Below, piece after piece: positions 46,430-57,154 of a stretch of 64,000 nucleotides of DNA. The stretch lies in NCBI GenBank assembly GCA_029721435.1, contig CM056576.1:69891876-69955875 (forward strand). The letters are read 5' to 3'. The DNA comes from Gymnothorax reevesii. Taxonomy: Eukaryota > Chordata > Actinopteri > Anguilliformes > Muraenidae. Position 1 is the first letter of the stretch; each line of letters begins with the position of its first letter. The position numbers and the translations under genes are program-made. The notes below the pieces were generated by a model that saw only the letters and a program-made list of their open reading frames with translations, did no database searches and was not told where the DNA came from.

Positions 46430-46955
46430 AGTAAGGTATAAGATCGATACAGGAGCGGATGTTTCAGTAATTCCAGCTCAGATATACCATACTATCTCAG
46501 AGAAAGATAGCCAGTTAGACAAAGCAGACAGAGTACTGTTTGGCCCTGGTGGTACACCACTTAAAGTATTGGGTAAATACACTGAGTCACTAGGTAAGGG
46601 AAAACGAGCGATTAAAGAGGATGTTTATGTAATATACGACTTGCACACAGCCTTGCTGAGTAGGCCAGCAAGCGTCAGGCTTAAGCTTGTGGCAAGAGTC
46701 GACAGCATAGACAAAACTGAGATGAAAGAATCCTACCCAAAGTTATGTCAGGGTTTAGGGATGATGCAGCAGCCCTATAGCATTAAACTGCAGCCGGGCG
46801 CCATCCCCTATTCTCTGGCCACGACAAGACGCCTCCCTATCCCTCTTATGGGAAAAGTGAAGGAGGAGCTTGAAAAAAATGGAGAAAATGGGTGTCATCT
46901 CCAGAGTAGAGACCCCAACAGACTGGTGCGCTGGTATAGTGCGGGTGCCAACTAA
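46430..46955 (+). pseudogene. Protease and RT N-terminus relic
   Basis: KIDTGADVSVIPAQIY (about 46439-46486) is a retropepsin active-site loop, with DTGA intact. The frame at 46569-46955 holds the end of protease and the linker, then YSIKLQPGAIPYSLATTRRLPIPL at the RT start. An extra base in an A-run near 46872-46880 shifts the frame into that of the RT core at 46870. Confidence 0.75.
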
Positions 46956-47646
46956 GAACGGCTCAGTGCGCATTTGTGTAGACCTTACCCGCCTTAATGA
47001 AGCAGTATGCAGAGAGAAGTATATACTGCCTTCAGTTGAACAGACACTTGGATTACTTGCTGGGGCCCAGGTCTTCTCAAAATTGGATGCCAACCGAGGA
47101 TTTTGGCAGGTTCCTTTATCCCCTGAGTCAGCTCTCTACACGACCTTCATAACCCCATATGGTTGTATCCATTTCAACAGGCTTCCCTTCGGTACAGTGT
47201 TGGCCCCAGAACACTATCAGCAGAGGATGTCAATGATCCTCGACGGCGTAAAGGGAGCAGTATGCCACATGGATGACGTGCTCATCTGGGGTCAAGATCA
47301 ACAACAGCTCGACAGCAGACTACACACAGCACTGCGCAAATTACAGGATGCCGGTGTCACACTGAACATGGAAAAGTCTGAGCTACGCAAGCGTGAGGTC
47401 AAGTTCCTAGGCCATATTCTATCTGCAGATGGGATACAACCAGCAGTTAGTAAAAAAAAAGTAAAAGCAGTTAAGAGCAAGAAGGAACCGACGAATGCAG
47501 GAGAGGTGCACAGTTTTCTAGGTATGGTGAACCAACTTGGTAAATTCATCCCAGACTTGGCCGAGAAGGGCAAGCCGATTAGGGACCTTCTCTCAAAGAA
47601 AAACCGGTGGATGTGGGGCTGCGCGCAACAAAAAGCTTTCGACTAA
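46870..47646 (+). pseudogene. Reverse transcriptase core relic
   Basis: A 258-codon frame with GVISRVETPTDWCAGIVRVPTKNG, RICVDLTRLNEAV, VFSKLDANRGFWQVPL (first catalytic Asp), FNRLPFGTVLAPEHYQQRM, CHMDDVLIWG (catalytic DD) and FLGMVNQLGKFIPDLAEK. All RT catalytic residues remain, but it is detached by a frameshift from protease and ends at a stop before RNase H completes (QQKAFD then TAA). Confidence 0.87.
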
Positions 47647-47689
47647 CTAAAAAGCAACCTCACCTCACCCTCAGTACTGACGTGGCACC

Positions 47690-48826
47690 ACATGTAATTC
47701 TTAACTGGCTACTTTTTGTGACGCCTGCGAAGCATAGCGGCACATAGGGATCACTTTGTCCGGCGTCTGTCTGTCCGTCTGTCTCTCTGTCTGTCCGATA
47801 GGCACACTTTCAGTTGGTAGTGACACTTTCACATTGGTATGTGGATGCATTTCAAACTAAAGCTTCGCAGGCGACACGTGTTCACCTGAACACTCTAGTT
47901 TAAATTAACCTGCTACTTTCATTTCTTGGGAACACTCTGCTCAACAAAATTGTGTTGAAATTTATACAGTTGCTGAACATTATCATTATTGAGGTCAAAC
48001 GTTAGCTTAGCCTATATCTAGCTTGATCTGTTACCTGCTTGTTGCATTTCTGTTTAAGGGAGGTGGGGCGCGTCCATTGGCTGGCCACTGCTGTTAAAAA
48101 AGCCAAATGACCTTAGTTTTTGTAGCTTTATTACCTTATCCACCTGTTCTTTCCTTCTCTTTTTTGACTGCAGCTTTTATGTTTAAATGGGATGACTGCT
48201 CCTGAGCAGACCGTATAAAGAGACGGACGCAGTACCCAAGTCTGAAAACTGAGGCCAATGCGGTAATATCTAAAATTTGCATTCTATTTAATGGCCAGCA
48301 GATGTCGGTGGTTGCAGAAAGAAGTTTAATGCTATGAAGATCCATGAGAAAAATTACCCTACTTTCCCACCTTATTTATCATTTCAATAATGATTTTCCA
48401 CATTATTTTATGGTATCTATCGCAGGTTTTAATTCTCCTTCGATATATCATGATGTTCATTTTAAATTATGGCCCCAAATAGACTAGAATAAAGGATAAA
48501 GGATAAAGCCAGAATATGCTTTAGCGGTGTGGCTATGGTCCTTGTCATATTCGGCCATAGATCCACTACTTGCTCCTCCTAGGACTCTTCAATTCACGCT
48601 CTCATCCAATAGGAATCACATTCGATCTCAAAATAACAAAATAGTGCTGTTGAAATTGCCAAAATCGAGGCTTCCTAAATGGTATGCAGAAACCAATGGG
48701 TGATGTCACGGTTGCTTCGTCCATTTTTTTATACAGACTGCGCTCCGGAGTCTGAAAATTCGCTAGTCAGGCGGATCTTCAGATTTTGTGCTTAAACCAT
48801 CTGGTCACATGATCAAATCAAATAGA
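47690..48826. other. No gene seen; repeat-like spacer
   Basis: 47720-47900 has GCGAAGC and GCTTCGC phrases in inverted order (47726 and 47864) around GTCTGTCTGTCCGTCTGTCT, suggesting a small terminal-repeat element. 48140-48360 resembles a short interspersed repeat, but no tRNA-like head is visible. Confidence 0.4.
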
Positions 48827-50072
48827 GGCTGCGTTCCAATCCGAAAAAATGCTTGCTTCGTCGTGTTCACTCGCCCTCCAATCGAGGGGGGAATCCCCAA
48901 AAAATCCCGGATGTAAGATGGCTGCCACTTGCAGAGTCGTTCCAATCCAATTTTGCGGAGGGAAGGGCAAAATTTCATTTGCTGAAGCCCTCGATCAGGC
49001 CTACCAAAGAAAACGTAGCCTCAGCACACAAAAACTTTGAAATGCCTACATTAATCGCGGAAATAGCAACAGAAAAATAATACCCCGCTACCAAAACTGC
49101 AAAAGTTTCGGTAGCGGGCTATTATTTTTCAGTTGCTATTTCCGCGATTAATGTAGGCATTTCAAAGTTTTTGTGTGCTGAGGCTACGTTTTCTTTGGTA
49201 GGCCTGTCAATTATCCTCCCTCAAACGAAGCCAACAACGAACATCCCTCCAAGCTTTGATATTGCCCAGAATGCCTTGCTCATTCTCCCTCGGTCAAAAT
49301 TTCACGTCCGCCATTTATTTCAGATGGCAAAAGGAGGAATTGTGGAAGGGAAATTACCATTCAATTTAAGAATTGTGTTCGAGTAGTGTGCAATCTATGA
49401 CATAGTTATATGCAAATAGCGAAGTTTGGGGGTGAGGGGCATCGGTTTCACATTATTTTTCAGCATTTGAGACTTTACATTCATTTTTGCTGTAGCTAGC
49501 CTATAGCATCCGTGAGGACTGTTGCGGAGCTAAAAGCCGCTTTCACACTGGACGCGAAACGAATTTTTCGCGTGACAGATTACATTCAAATGCAAAGACG
49601 CGAATGCACGCAAAATGCATCCATCGTATGATCATGAAATCTGTCCTGCGAAAAATTCATTTTGCGTCCGGTGTGAAAGCAGCTTTATTTTCCCATAAAA
49701 CAGTTACAAATGCCGCAGCAGTCAAACGAGCACGTTGTCTTCTACTTGCCACGAGCACGCGATACGCTTCCGCGTGAACTGTAAAAGGTAGAACGTACAC
49801 ATCTTATCTATAGAACGTACAGGCAACAAACTCACTCGGCTCCATGGCAACGCAAACTTCCCGCTGGCTTGTTGACAACTGTATAAGTGCGGGAAAAAAC
49901 GCGACGAGGGAGGGTCGTTCCAATCCGATTTCCCACAACCCTCCCCCCAAGTCCCCTCTATTGCCCTCCCTCGCTCGGGAAGGGCTTACTCGCCTGCTAC
50001 GTCATTCGGAGGGCTCACTCGAGTGGAGGGAAGAAGTGAAGGGTGTATCTTATTGCGGATTGGAACGCAGCC
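48827..50072. mobile_element. Terminal-repeat DNA transposon, non-autonomous
   Basis: GGCTGCGTTCCAATCCG at 48827-48843 is repeated in inverted form at 50056-50072. The 3 bases outside each end are AGA, a possible 3-bp duplication as in PIF/Harbinger. The length is 1,246 bp and no transposase frame is visible. It contains the large palindrome at 48996-49206. Confidence 0.72.
48996..49206. repeat. Near-perfect 211-bp palindrome
   Basis: From CAGGCCTACCAAAGAAAACG to its reverse complement CGTTTTCTTTGGTAGGCCTG the arms pair over about 100 bases with only a few mismatches or bulges, around a central GCAAA-type loop near 49100. Such a sequence would form a long hairpin in RNA or a cruciform in DNA. 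Confidence 0.92.
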
Positions 50073-51665
50073 AGAGACTTGACGTTGGGCAACACATTAC
50101 CCAGCAATCACCTTGGCACTTTTGCCTATCTGTTTGCAAAATATCAAAGAAAATAAGAAATTGTTAATGTCATTAATATTTTTTCCAAATGCGTATAGAA
50201 TAAGCATGCAACATTGTTATAGAATGCTAAAAATTATGGTTACAAAAAGAAAAAAACATAAAAAAAAAAACAAACCGCAATAGAGTTGAGTTTGGCTTCA
50301 TGAGAGTTTATATGAGGAATGGCTTTCCACTTTATGGCCTGTAGGATATTATACTTTATTACCCCTTTTCCACCAAAAAGAACCTGGTGCTAATGCTGCG
50401 CTGGTGCTAATGCTTGGTTGGTTCAACCCACGCACCTCCTCAGAAGCTGTTTGCTTTTCCATCGTACAGGAGCCAAAACAGAGCCACGCGATTACGTTGC
50501 CGTATAACGTCAGTACATCTGGTTATCGGTCTCTGACAAGTGACGTAACTCTCGCAAAAGCTGCAGAGCATTTTGGGCCATAGCTCCATATTGGTGGGTA
50601 TAAACAAAACAGCGCGGACCATGGGTGTGTTTCCCAAAAGACTGTCCATGCACAGTAGGGGTCCAACAATAGTAAGTTAGCATCTGTGATTTCGCGAAAC
50701 GGACCCCCAGAGTTGGGGATTGCCTTTTGGATGAGCAATGAGACATTGGCGTTGCCTGAAAGGCAGCAAAAGTATTAGACACAGTCGAAAAGTTGACCGT
50801 GGTGTTAGATTTTTCAGGTTTCTCTCTTGGAAAAAAGGTTATGGGCACCAGGTAGAGGAGATAAAGCTAGATTGACATTATGTTCCCAGCGGCCACGGCA
50901 GCCTTGTAGTGCGCCGTGGGATTTTGGCCATTTTTTCTCTGTATTCTAGTCTTGCCAAGTTTTCTCACGGTCTGTCACGGTATCCGTGAAGGGCCATGGG
51001 AGGAAAGGGGCTGCTGAGTCCCAGAGGCTCCAAGGCGTAGTACGGTTCAGCCCGTGGTCTACCACGGATGCCAGTGCATTCCCTCCCTGCCCGTCACGTT
51101 TTGATGGGGCCCCTCGCATTTCTCACATTTTGATCAAGGTCTTACATGTTTTTTACATTCTGTCAAGGCTTTCTACGGGTGAAACATGGTCGCCGGGCAG
51201 CTGTGAAGCGTGTTTCTGCTCACGGTATAAAAAGAAGGCCCCCCTAGCAATAGCAAAAATTCAGAGGTGTATTGTATATGTACTTTGTTACAGTACTTAA
51301 ATAGTTTTGAGGATTTGTTCATGACTTGAGTTTTTTTACGCAGTGTCTATGTGTCCGAAAGTCGGACGGGGTTTTACTAGAAACTCCAGGTCCGACAGGT
51401 GACTATTGTTTTTAATTTTTTCAAATCTACTGAATCTTTTATATATTAAACGTGAAGGTTTTGAAAAGATGGCTCAGGTCTTCAAGATGAGGACCGAGAA
51501 TTTCAACCAATGTGTCATGATTTATTCCCATGATTTATATATATATTTTTTTTTTTTGCCATACTTCAGAGAAAAACCAACTCTTTGCTTTTGTGTGTGC
51601 TACATGTAGCTGTCTTAGTTCTGTTCATTCTATGATACTAATGTTTATTTATATATTATTGTATA
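50073..51665. other. No gene seen; contains a MITE-like palindrome
   Basis: 50623-50708 resembles the MITE at 16884-16999 (GGTGTGTTTCCCAAAA ... GTAAGTTAGCATCTGTGATTTCGCGAAACGGACCCC) but is more diverged. 50860-51300 is moderately GC-rich with CACGG-rich phrases and no clear frame. 51380-51660 is AT-rich. Confidence 0.45.
50623..50708. mobile_element. MITE relic related to 16884-16999
   Basis: Imperfect inverted ends and the shared inner phrase GTAAGTTAGCATCT(G/A)TGATTT indicate the same family as the 116-bp MITE at 16884. Confidence 0.55.
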
Positions 51666-51899
51666 TGTTACGGGTACACGAGGGAAAAACACAGGGGAAC
51701 TCGGAAACTCGGAATATCTCGGAATACCTTACTGGAAACAGGAGGGAGACACAAAAGGGGAGTGAGACGCCAGATGCGGGGATCCAAAAAGATATTTATT
51801 AAAATAAACACAGAAATAAACCAGGGGGGAAAAAAGGGCACTCCGGCCAACAAAAACACCGTGCCTCGCACTGAAAAAGGAGAACTCAGAAATCCAAAA

Positions 51900-52010
51900 A
51901 CTTTAACAAATACCAGGGGGCAGACTCGGAACAAACACCGGGGGGGCAGACTCGGAACAAACACCAGGGGGCAGACTCGGAAACAGAACTCCAGGGGGGG
52001 CAGACTCGAG
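51900..52010. repeat. Minisatellite of about 24 bp in the solo LTR
   Basis: About four units of the form GGGGGCAGACTCGGAACAAACACC with small length changes. It lies between the TATA box and the polyadenylation signal of the minus-strand LTR. Confidence 0.8.
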
Positions 52011-52169
52011 AATGAGGGACAGACGCGGAACTGGGAACTCGGGAAGCTAGGGAATACTCACAGGACAAGACAGTCGGCACAGCTGGCAGATGGCTAACTC
52101 GGGTAGCACAGCTGGCCAGGAAAAGGGTAAGGGAGAACATCAGGAGGGGGACAGACAGGACACAGGGCT

Positions 52170-52390
52170 AAGGGCAGGCAGGAATGCTGGTGCTCGGGAC
52201 AATGGCTTGGGCTTGGCTGGTGCTCGGGACAGGTAGGGCGGCTGGAGCTCAGGACAGGTAGGGCGGCTGGTGTTCGGGACAATGGCTTGGGCTTGGCTGG
52301 TGCTCGGGACCATGGCAGGGCGGCTGGTGCTCAGGGCAGGCAGGGCAGCTGGTGCTCAGGGCAGGCAGGGCAGCTGGTGCTCAGGGCAGG
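52170..52390. repeat. Minisatellite of about 27-34 bp in the solo LTR
   Basis: Repeated GGCTGGTGCTC(G/A)GG(A/G)C units linked by AGGCAGGGCA or AATGGCTTGGGCTT. About eight copies. It lies just downstream of the LTR TATA box, in the presumed R region on the minus strand. Confidence 0.82.
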
Positions 52391-53124
52391 GGGTGAGGGT
52401 GTGAAGTCAGATCTGCTCGCGTGCAGAAAGAGCTCGGATATATAGGGCAGGGGCACGCACAGACACAGGTGTAGAAACTTAATCTAATAAACAAGGGGTG
52501 GAACATGAGGGAAAACAGAAACATTAACACAGACAAGGATCACAAGACAATCCCAAAGATGGGATAAATAAACTCGATAAAAAGACTCCTAAGTGTACAG
52601 AAAGAGCCAGAATAGATTATAAGAATGCAGAGATTCTGCAGGAAACTTTAGCAAAGCCAGTAAACAGTAAGGCGAGGGGCGGAGACTAGAACAGAGCGAC
52701 TGCTGAGAGATAATTAGTCAATTAGTAAGTGCAGCTATACAATCCCGGGTGCTCGTTAGTAGATTAGTATTATATACAAGGTTAGTTTGGTTAGTAATTT
52801 TAGGAAACAACAAACTGTTATTAATGTTAGTATGTATAGAAAAGCAAGGGGAAACTAGTAAACGAGAACAGAAGGAAGGATGAAACCCAGAATCCATTAA
52901 ATCACCCGAAATAGTGTCACAATCAATTAAGACAGAAACTGCTACAAACAATGACGCGACGGGGGAGATAGCAAAGACAGTACATGGGTAAAACCTGGAC
53001 TGGACTACACGGGAGAGGAATGAAATGTGAACACTAAGGCATGGACTAAAAAACTGACATACCAAAACAATAGAAACCTAAAATTGACTAACCAGACACT
53101 CAGACGACGGAACACAACAGTATA

Positions 53125-53974
53125 TATCATATAAACTGCTCATGCATGCATACATAATACATACATACATTACACCATCCAAAATTGACTAGTTGCCACT
53201 CAGATTTGACCTTCCTAAAGTTGGAGACATCAGTCAGGACTTCACGGCCAGGGATGTTTGTGTATGTCATTTAGGACATGTCCTAAGACATATCTTAAGA
53301 TACGGATTTTACAACTTATGAGTTTTTGGTGAAACGGCAGTTACGATATGTCTCAGCGCTGTCCTAAGTTTGGTGTCTTACGACAAGCACTTACGATATG
53401 TTTGGTGCAACCGGCCCCAGGGCTAAGGAGATCAGTCATAAAATCCTATGACCATATTGGCTACCAAATAATGAATGCACATGGAAAAGTAACATCAATG
53501 ATTTACTGATCGAGGTTAAATCAAAGCACCTTGCAAGTTAGTGTCACACTGTGCAGTACAGATTCAAACCACTGAATCAAGGCACAGTACACAACATAGT
53601 GTGGTCGGGCTGAGTTGCAGTGCTTGTGTACACGCCCCCTTAGGGGTGTGGTCAATATACGCAGCTTCCTCATAGAACAATGATGGCTGTTTGAATTGTT
53701 TGGGCACGTGTCCATCGCTGGATGAAAATTGCTCTGTTTTGGGACCAATTGAGTGCAGATTGCGCTGTTGCTGTTGTGCTGGCGAAAAGGGCCTCTGCCC
53801 TAAGACCTGTTGATTGCAGTCTGCGCTGTGGCTGTTGTGCTGGTGCGTTAGATGTCTTTAAAAAGCGCTAGGCAGTGCGTTGCCATCGCCCCTTGGCTTT
53901 CTTTCTCTTTTCCTGAATCTGTCTGCCATGGGTAGCCAGATGCTCCCTAAGAAGTGAATACCTACAGTGCAGTG
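53125..53974. other. No gene seen; unclassified spacer
   Basis: A CATA microsatellite lies at 53140-53170. 53245-53420 has TCCTAAGACATATCTTAAG and GTGCAACCGGCCCC, phrases typical of a hAT-like MITE end, but no clean boundary. The frame at 53521-53748 has no motif. Confidence 0.4.
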
Positions 53975-54546
53975 CAGTGGTCGTCAACACCGGTCCTGGA
54001 GGGCCGGTGTGTCTGCTGGTTTTTGACGTTACTGTGTACTTAATTGATGAATGAAAGCAGTACATTACACACTTAACTCATCTCACCTGGTGTCTTAGGT
54101 TTAAATAGATGGAGAAAACCAAACTCGGCACACCCTGTGGCTCTCCGGGACCAGGGCTCACTACCCTTGCCCTATACACTTTTGTCTTTAGTTTGAACCT
54201 CAACTTTGTCCGGATTACAACTATGCTCAATGTCCAACTACATTGGGAAATCTTGGTTTCCACTTAGACTTCTGTCACAACCTGCATGTCTGTTTAATTG
54301 GCTCTAGGAGTCTTGTGGGTAGTTTCTGGTAATTAATTGATTGGCTTATTATTCCCTTAGTACAGGAGTATTGCGAACAGCACAGGGTGTGCTGAGTTTG
54401 GTTTTCTCCACCCTATTTAAACCTAAGACACCAGGTGAGAGGAGTTAAGTGTGTAATGAACAGCTTTAGTTCATCAATTAAGTGCAGAGTAACGTCAAAA
54501 ACCAGCAGACACATCGACCCCCCAGGACCGGTGTTGACCACCACTG
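53975..54546. mobile_element. hAT-like MITE with about 170-bp inverted arms
   Basis: It begins CAGTGGTCGTCAACACCGGT and ends ACCGGTGTTGACCACCACTG. The arms continue inward through CCAGCAGACAC, CACCTGGTGTCTTAGG and CACACCCTGTG. It is 572 bp and non-coding. CAGTGGT termini suggest hAT, but flanking 8-mers do not match. Confidence 0.75.
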
Positions 54547-55238
54547 TTTTCCCTTCTGTTATTCTGTTTTGATTTATTCAGGCTGTGAGAGCGCCACCAG
54601 TATTTATTGTTTTTTATTTTGGGTTTTGTTACCTTTTTGTTTCTTGTTCTTGTCTTCACATTGGCATGTGTTGCATGCATTTTCAGTAGCACCTGTTGTG
54701 CTGAGAGTTTCTATCCTTCAAATTTTCCTGTTAATGTTAAGTTAGATTTTTAAAACTTGTAAAAAAACTCTCAGATTGGTTCTGGCTTCAACGGATGTCA
54801 AAGCGGCACTTTTACTTGCAAGAAATGTATCTCATATGCTAGCTTAGCTGAAAAGGTTTTACAGCTGGAAGCTCGCATTGAAACGCTGTAGAACATTAGG
54901 CTGAATGAGGAGTTCACTGATTCTTTCAGTTCGGTAAAGTTAGAAAGATGTTCACAGATTCGAGGTTTGCGGCTCAATAGCTCTTCAGCGAAGCACTTCT
55001 CGAACACATATGACAGCTCTATCTAACCTCAGCAAGACAGAGAAGCAACTACAACCCCGATTTTATCCAAACGGGCCATCCTCTGCAATCAGTGAATTGT
55101 ATTGTTCCCAATATGGAGCTGGCGACCCAGCGCAAGCTTAGGGACCGTCTGCAAAGTGCAAAACGCAAAACGGCTAGGTTGAGAGCAGTTAGTGCCTTTG
55201 CTTCGACTCACATTTAATCCACGCACCCATGAATACCT
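54547..55238 (+). other. Spacer with possible LINE ORF1 fragment
   Basis: In 54770-55010 the plus strand reads, with one stop, GFNGCQSGTFTCKKCISYASLAEKVLQLEARIETL, a Cys-rich piece followed by a coiled-coil-like segment, as in ORF1 of some CR1/L2-like LINEs. The similarity is only by pattern. The rest is AT-rich with no gene. Confidence 0.3.
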
Positions 55239-56197
55239 TGTTGTGGAATATTTTTCAGTTATACATTATGCCTACTAATATTTCAGTTATTCATTATGCT
55301 TACTAATATTTTTTAGTTATCAGTTATTCATTACATTTACTAATACTATGTACTAATTACGTTTCAGTATTATTCATTATATTTGCTGGTATTGGTTCAT
55401 TTCATCTACTAATAAACTAACAATTAAATTTAGAGCATATTTAACCATCAATAATCGTAATCAATAATCATTTTATATAAGCAGTAGTACCACATGCACA
55501 CAGATGAGTAGTGCTAATATGCATACACATACACACAGTACACACACACACACATACACCCATATACATACAAATAATTCAATTCTGCATATTTGAGCAG
55601 CTCACACACTCATAAACAGTGTGCTTTTTATAGCTTTGATTAGTAAGCAAGTTTCTGTGTGGTTGATTAAAAAACCTAATCAGAGAGAGTGTTTAATTTC
55701 TGTAGCTTTGATCAATATTGGTTTAATAAAATCATTAGTTGTGACTAAAGAACATTATCAAATTAATCATTTATGTATCTGCATGTAACCCATTCATCTG
55801 AAAGTGATTTTTTTCACATAACCTGTAATTTTCCAGACCATTTTAGTATATATTCCTTTTATTTTTTTCGATCCTATTGGAAAATCTTCCACCATGGTTT
55901 ACGAAAACAAAATTGGAGAGTAAAAAAAAATGGTTACAGCCCATGTATTGTGATTGGAGCAGAGTTGGATTGTGTTTCCTAATAAATATCGCTCTGTAAA
56001 GCCCACTGTTATTGGAGCTTCATGGCCAGGGGTTACCCTCCGGATTTGGATTATTGCACGATTCAAGGCTGGAATAAATGATAACTCTGAAGATCCTGTC
56101 TCTCTCCATTTATTTCCCAAAACAAGAGGACTTAAAGAGTCCTAAAAACAAGAGGAAATAACAACTCTTTGAGTCCACCTGGTCGGAAGGCACTACA
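55239..56197 (+). repeat. 5' LTR of the endogenous retrovirus
   Basis: 959 bp, TGTTGTGGAATA...GGCACTACA. It includes TATATAAG (about 55475), a CA microsatellite (55540-55560) and AATAAA at about 55980. The next two bases AT separate it from the primer site, as expected for retroviral integration. It matches 60722-61659 with scattered substitutions and one 14-base insertion near 56143. Confidence 0.92.
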
Positions 56198-56199
56198 AT

Positions 56200-56217
56200 T
56201 GGCGAGCCAGCCAGGAG
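56200..56217 (+). promoter_or_regulatory. Primer-binding site for arginine tRNA (ACG)
   Basis: TGGCGAGCCAGCCAGGAG is complementary to the 3' end of vertebrate tRNA-Arg(ACG) including CCA, as I recall that tRNA. It lies two bases after the 5' LTR. Confidence 0.8.
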
Positions 56218-56248
56218 CCGTTTGGATGAAGTAGTGGGGCTAACTACA

Positions 56249-56866
56249 ATGCCGCATCGTGAATTTGTGGACAATGTGGTGCATGCAGTTGAAAAACATC
56301 GGAAAGAAGAAAAGAAACCGGACAATCAAATGAAAGAAACTCAAAGGAAACTCCTCCAACTGCAACTGGAGGAGTTGAAGGCAAAAGAGAGAAAATCAAA
56401 AGAATTGAGTAAAGAGAAGGACTCAAAAAAGATAATTCCAGTGATGGCACACTTTGAATGGGAGGAATCTCCAGAGAGTGAATCTGCCCCTGGACCAGAC
56501 CCGGGGAGTGGCCTGAGAGGACCCCAGAGCCGACCTCAGCCCATTGTCGTTTACAACTTCTCCGGTGTCCCTTCTCCAGTGACTGCGACTCCAAATCAAG
56601 GTAAGATGCAAAGATTTGGTGGTGAAATTGTAAGAAATGTATGGGGGAATAGGCCAGAGAACTATAGGCAAGGTAATCAGCAGAGGATGCAGGGACAGAT
56701 GAGGAGAGGCCCTCCAGTCTGCTGGGGTTGTGGCAGACCGGGACATATTTTGAGATTTTGTACTAATAGTATGCAGCAGCAGTGGCAGCCTGTCGGTCCA
56801 GAGTTAGCAGGAGATCAGACTCCAGCTCAAATGCAGGGACCAATAAATTACCAAGGGGCCCCATAG
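56249..56866 (+). pseudogene. gag: Truncated retroviral Gag with nucleocapsid knuckle
   Basis: From ATG 56249 a 205-codon frame ends in TAG. It starts with a Lys/Glu-rich helical segment (residues about 8-55), the kind that joins capsid to nucleocapsid. A Pro-rich linker follows, then a Gln/Arg-rich region and one CX2CX4HX4C knuckle at residues 158-171. Matrix and nearly all of capsid are absent and the primer site is only about 30 bases upstream, so an internal deletion removed the 5' part. The TAG is followed by GGG and the frame stays open another 95 codons. Confidence 0.78.
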
Positions 56867-57154
56867 GGGTCCCCAGAGAGCCCAAGCAGTGTAGGACAGC
56901 ATGTACTTATAACCAATAATCCACCACAGGAACAAGAGATTAAATGGAAAATACTAGGACTGATCTTTGTAATTTGTGCTCTAGTGTCAACCATAGCACT
57001 TGGGTTGGCTTCAGCTGTTAGACACCCAGGAAAAAGAAATAAAGCAGTGGCAATTATGATATTGACCTCACTTATATTTTTGATGGGACTGTTTTCAATC
57101 TTCATAATAATGGGGAACCAGAACTTAATTCAACAAAAAAACTCAAAAAAGTAA
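56867..57154 (+). pseudogene. Hydrophobic frame after the gag stop, probable env leader
   Basis: In the gag frame, beyond TAG, sequence stays open to TAA at 57152. It encodes two hydrophobic segments (about 56960-57020 and 57055-57110) separated by a basic turn. Length and position suit the signal or leader part of Env. The env surface frame continues one base back from an A-rich tract at about 57129-57150. A one-base indel is the simplest explanation. No ATG was chosen with confidence. Confidence 0.5.

Larger units (their letters stand above)
45175..47680 (+). mobile_element. Decayed Ty3/Gypsy element, 3'-truncated
   Basis: A TATA-like TTATAAAAG at 45180-45188, a probable LTR end ACATACGACA (45340) and primer site TGGTGTCAGAAGTG (45341-45354) are followed by gag, double zinc knuckle, protease and reverse transcriptase on the plus strand. 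Similarity ends about 47680 in the RNase H region, and integrase and the 3' LTR are missing. The 5' LTR start cannot be placed without its partner. Gag type and the YHMDD-like RT (CHMDDV) place it outside the sushi chromoviruses. Confidence 0.8.
51666..53119 (-). mobile_element. Solo LTR, 1,454 bp
   Basis: Bounded by the 5-bp direct repeat GTATA (51661-51665 and 53120-53124). On the minus strand it begins TGTTGTGTTCC, the same first 11 bases as the LTR of the intact chromovirus at 28784, and ends CCCGTAACA. The minus-strand TATA box CCCTATATATCC lies at about 52435-52447 and a polyadenylation signal AATAAA near 51800. The transcribed part carries two minisatellites. No internal region is present, so it is a recombination product of a full element. 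Confidence 0.85.

Noticed and set aside
52170..52390. CRISPR-like array from regularly spaced repeats
   Set aside because: Units are contiguous minisatellite copies inside an LTR with no unique spacers, in a eukaryotic genome.
53975..54546. 8-bp hAT target duplication at the MITE
   Set aside because: The flanking 8-mers (GTGCAGTG and TTTTCCCT) do not match, so only the terminal repeats support the call.
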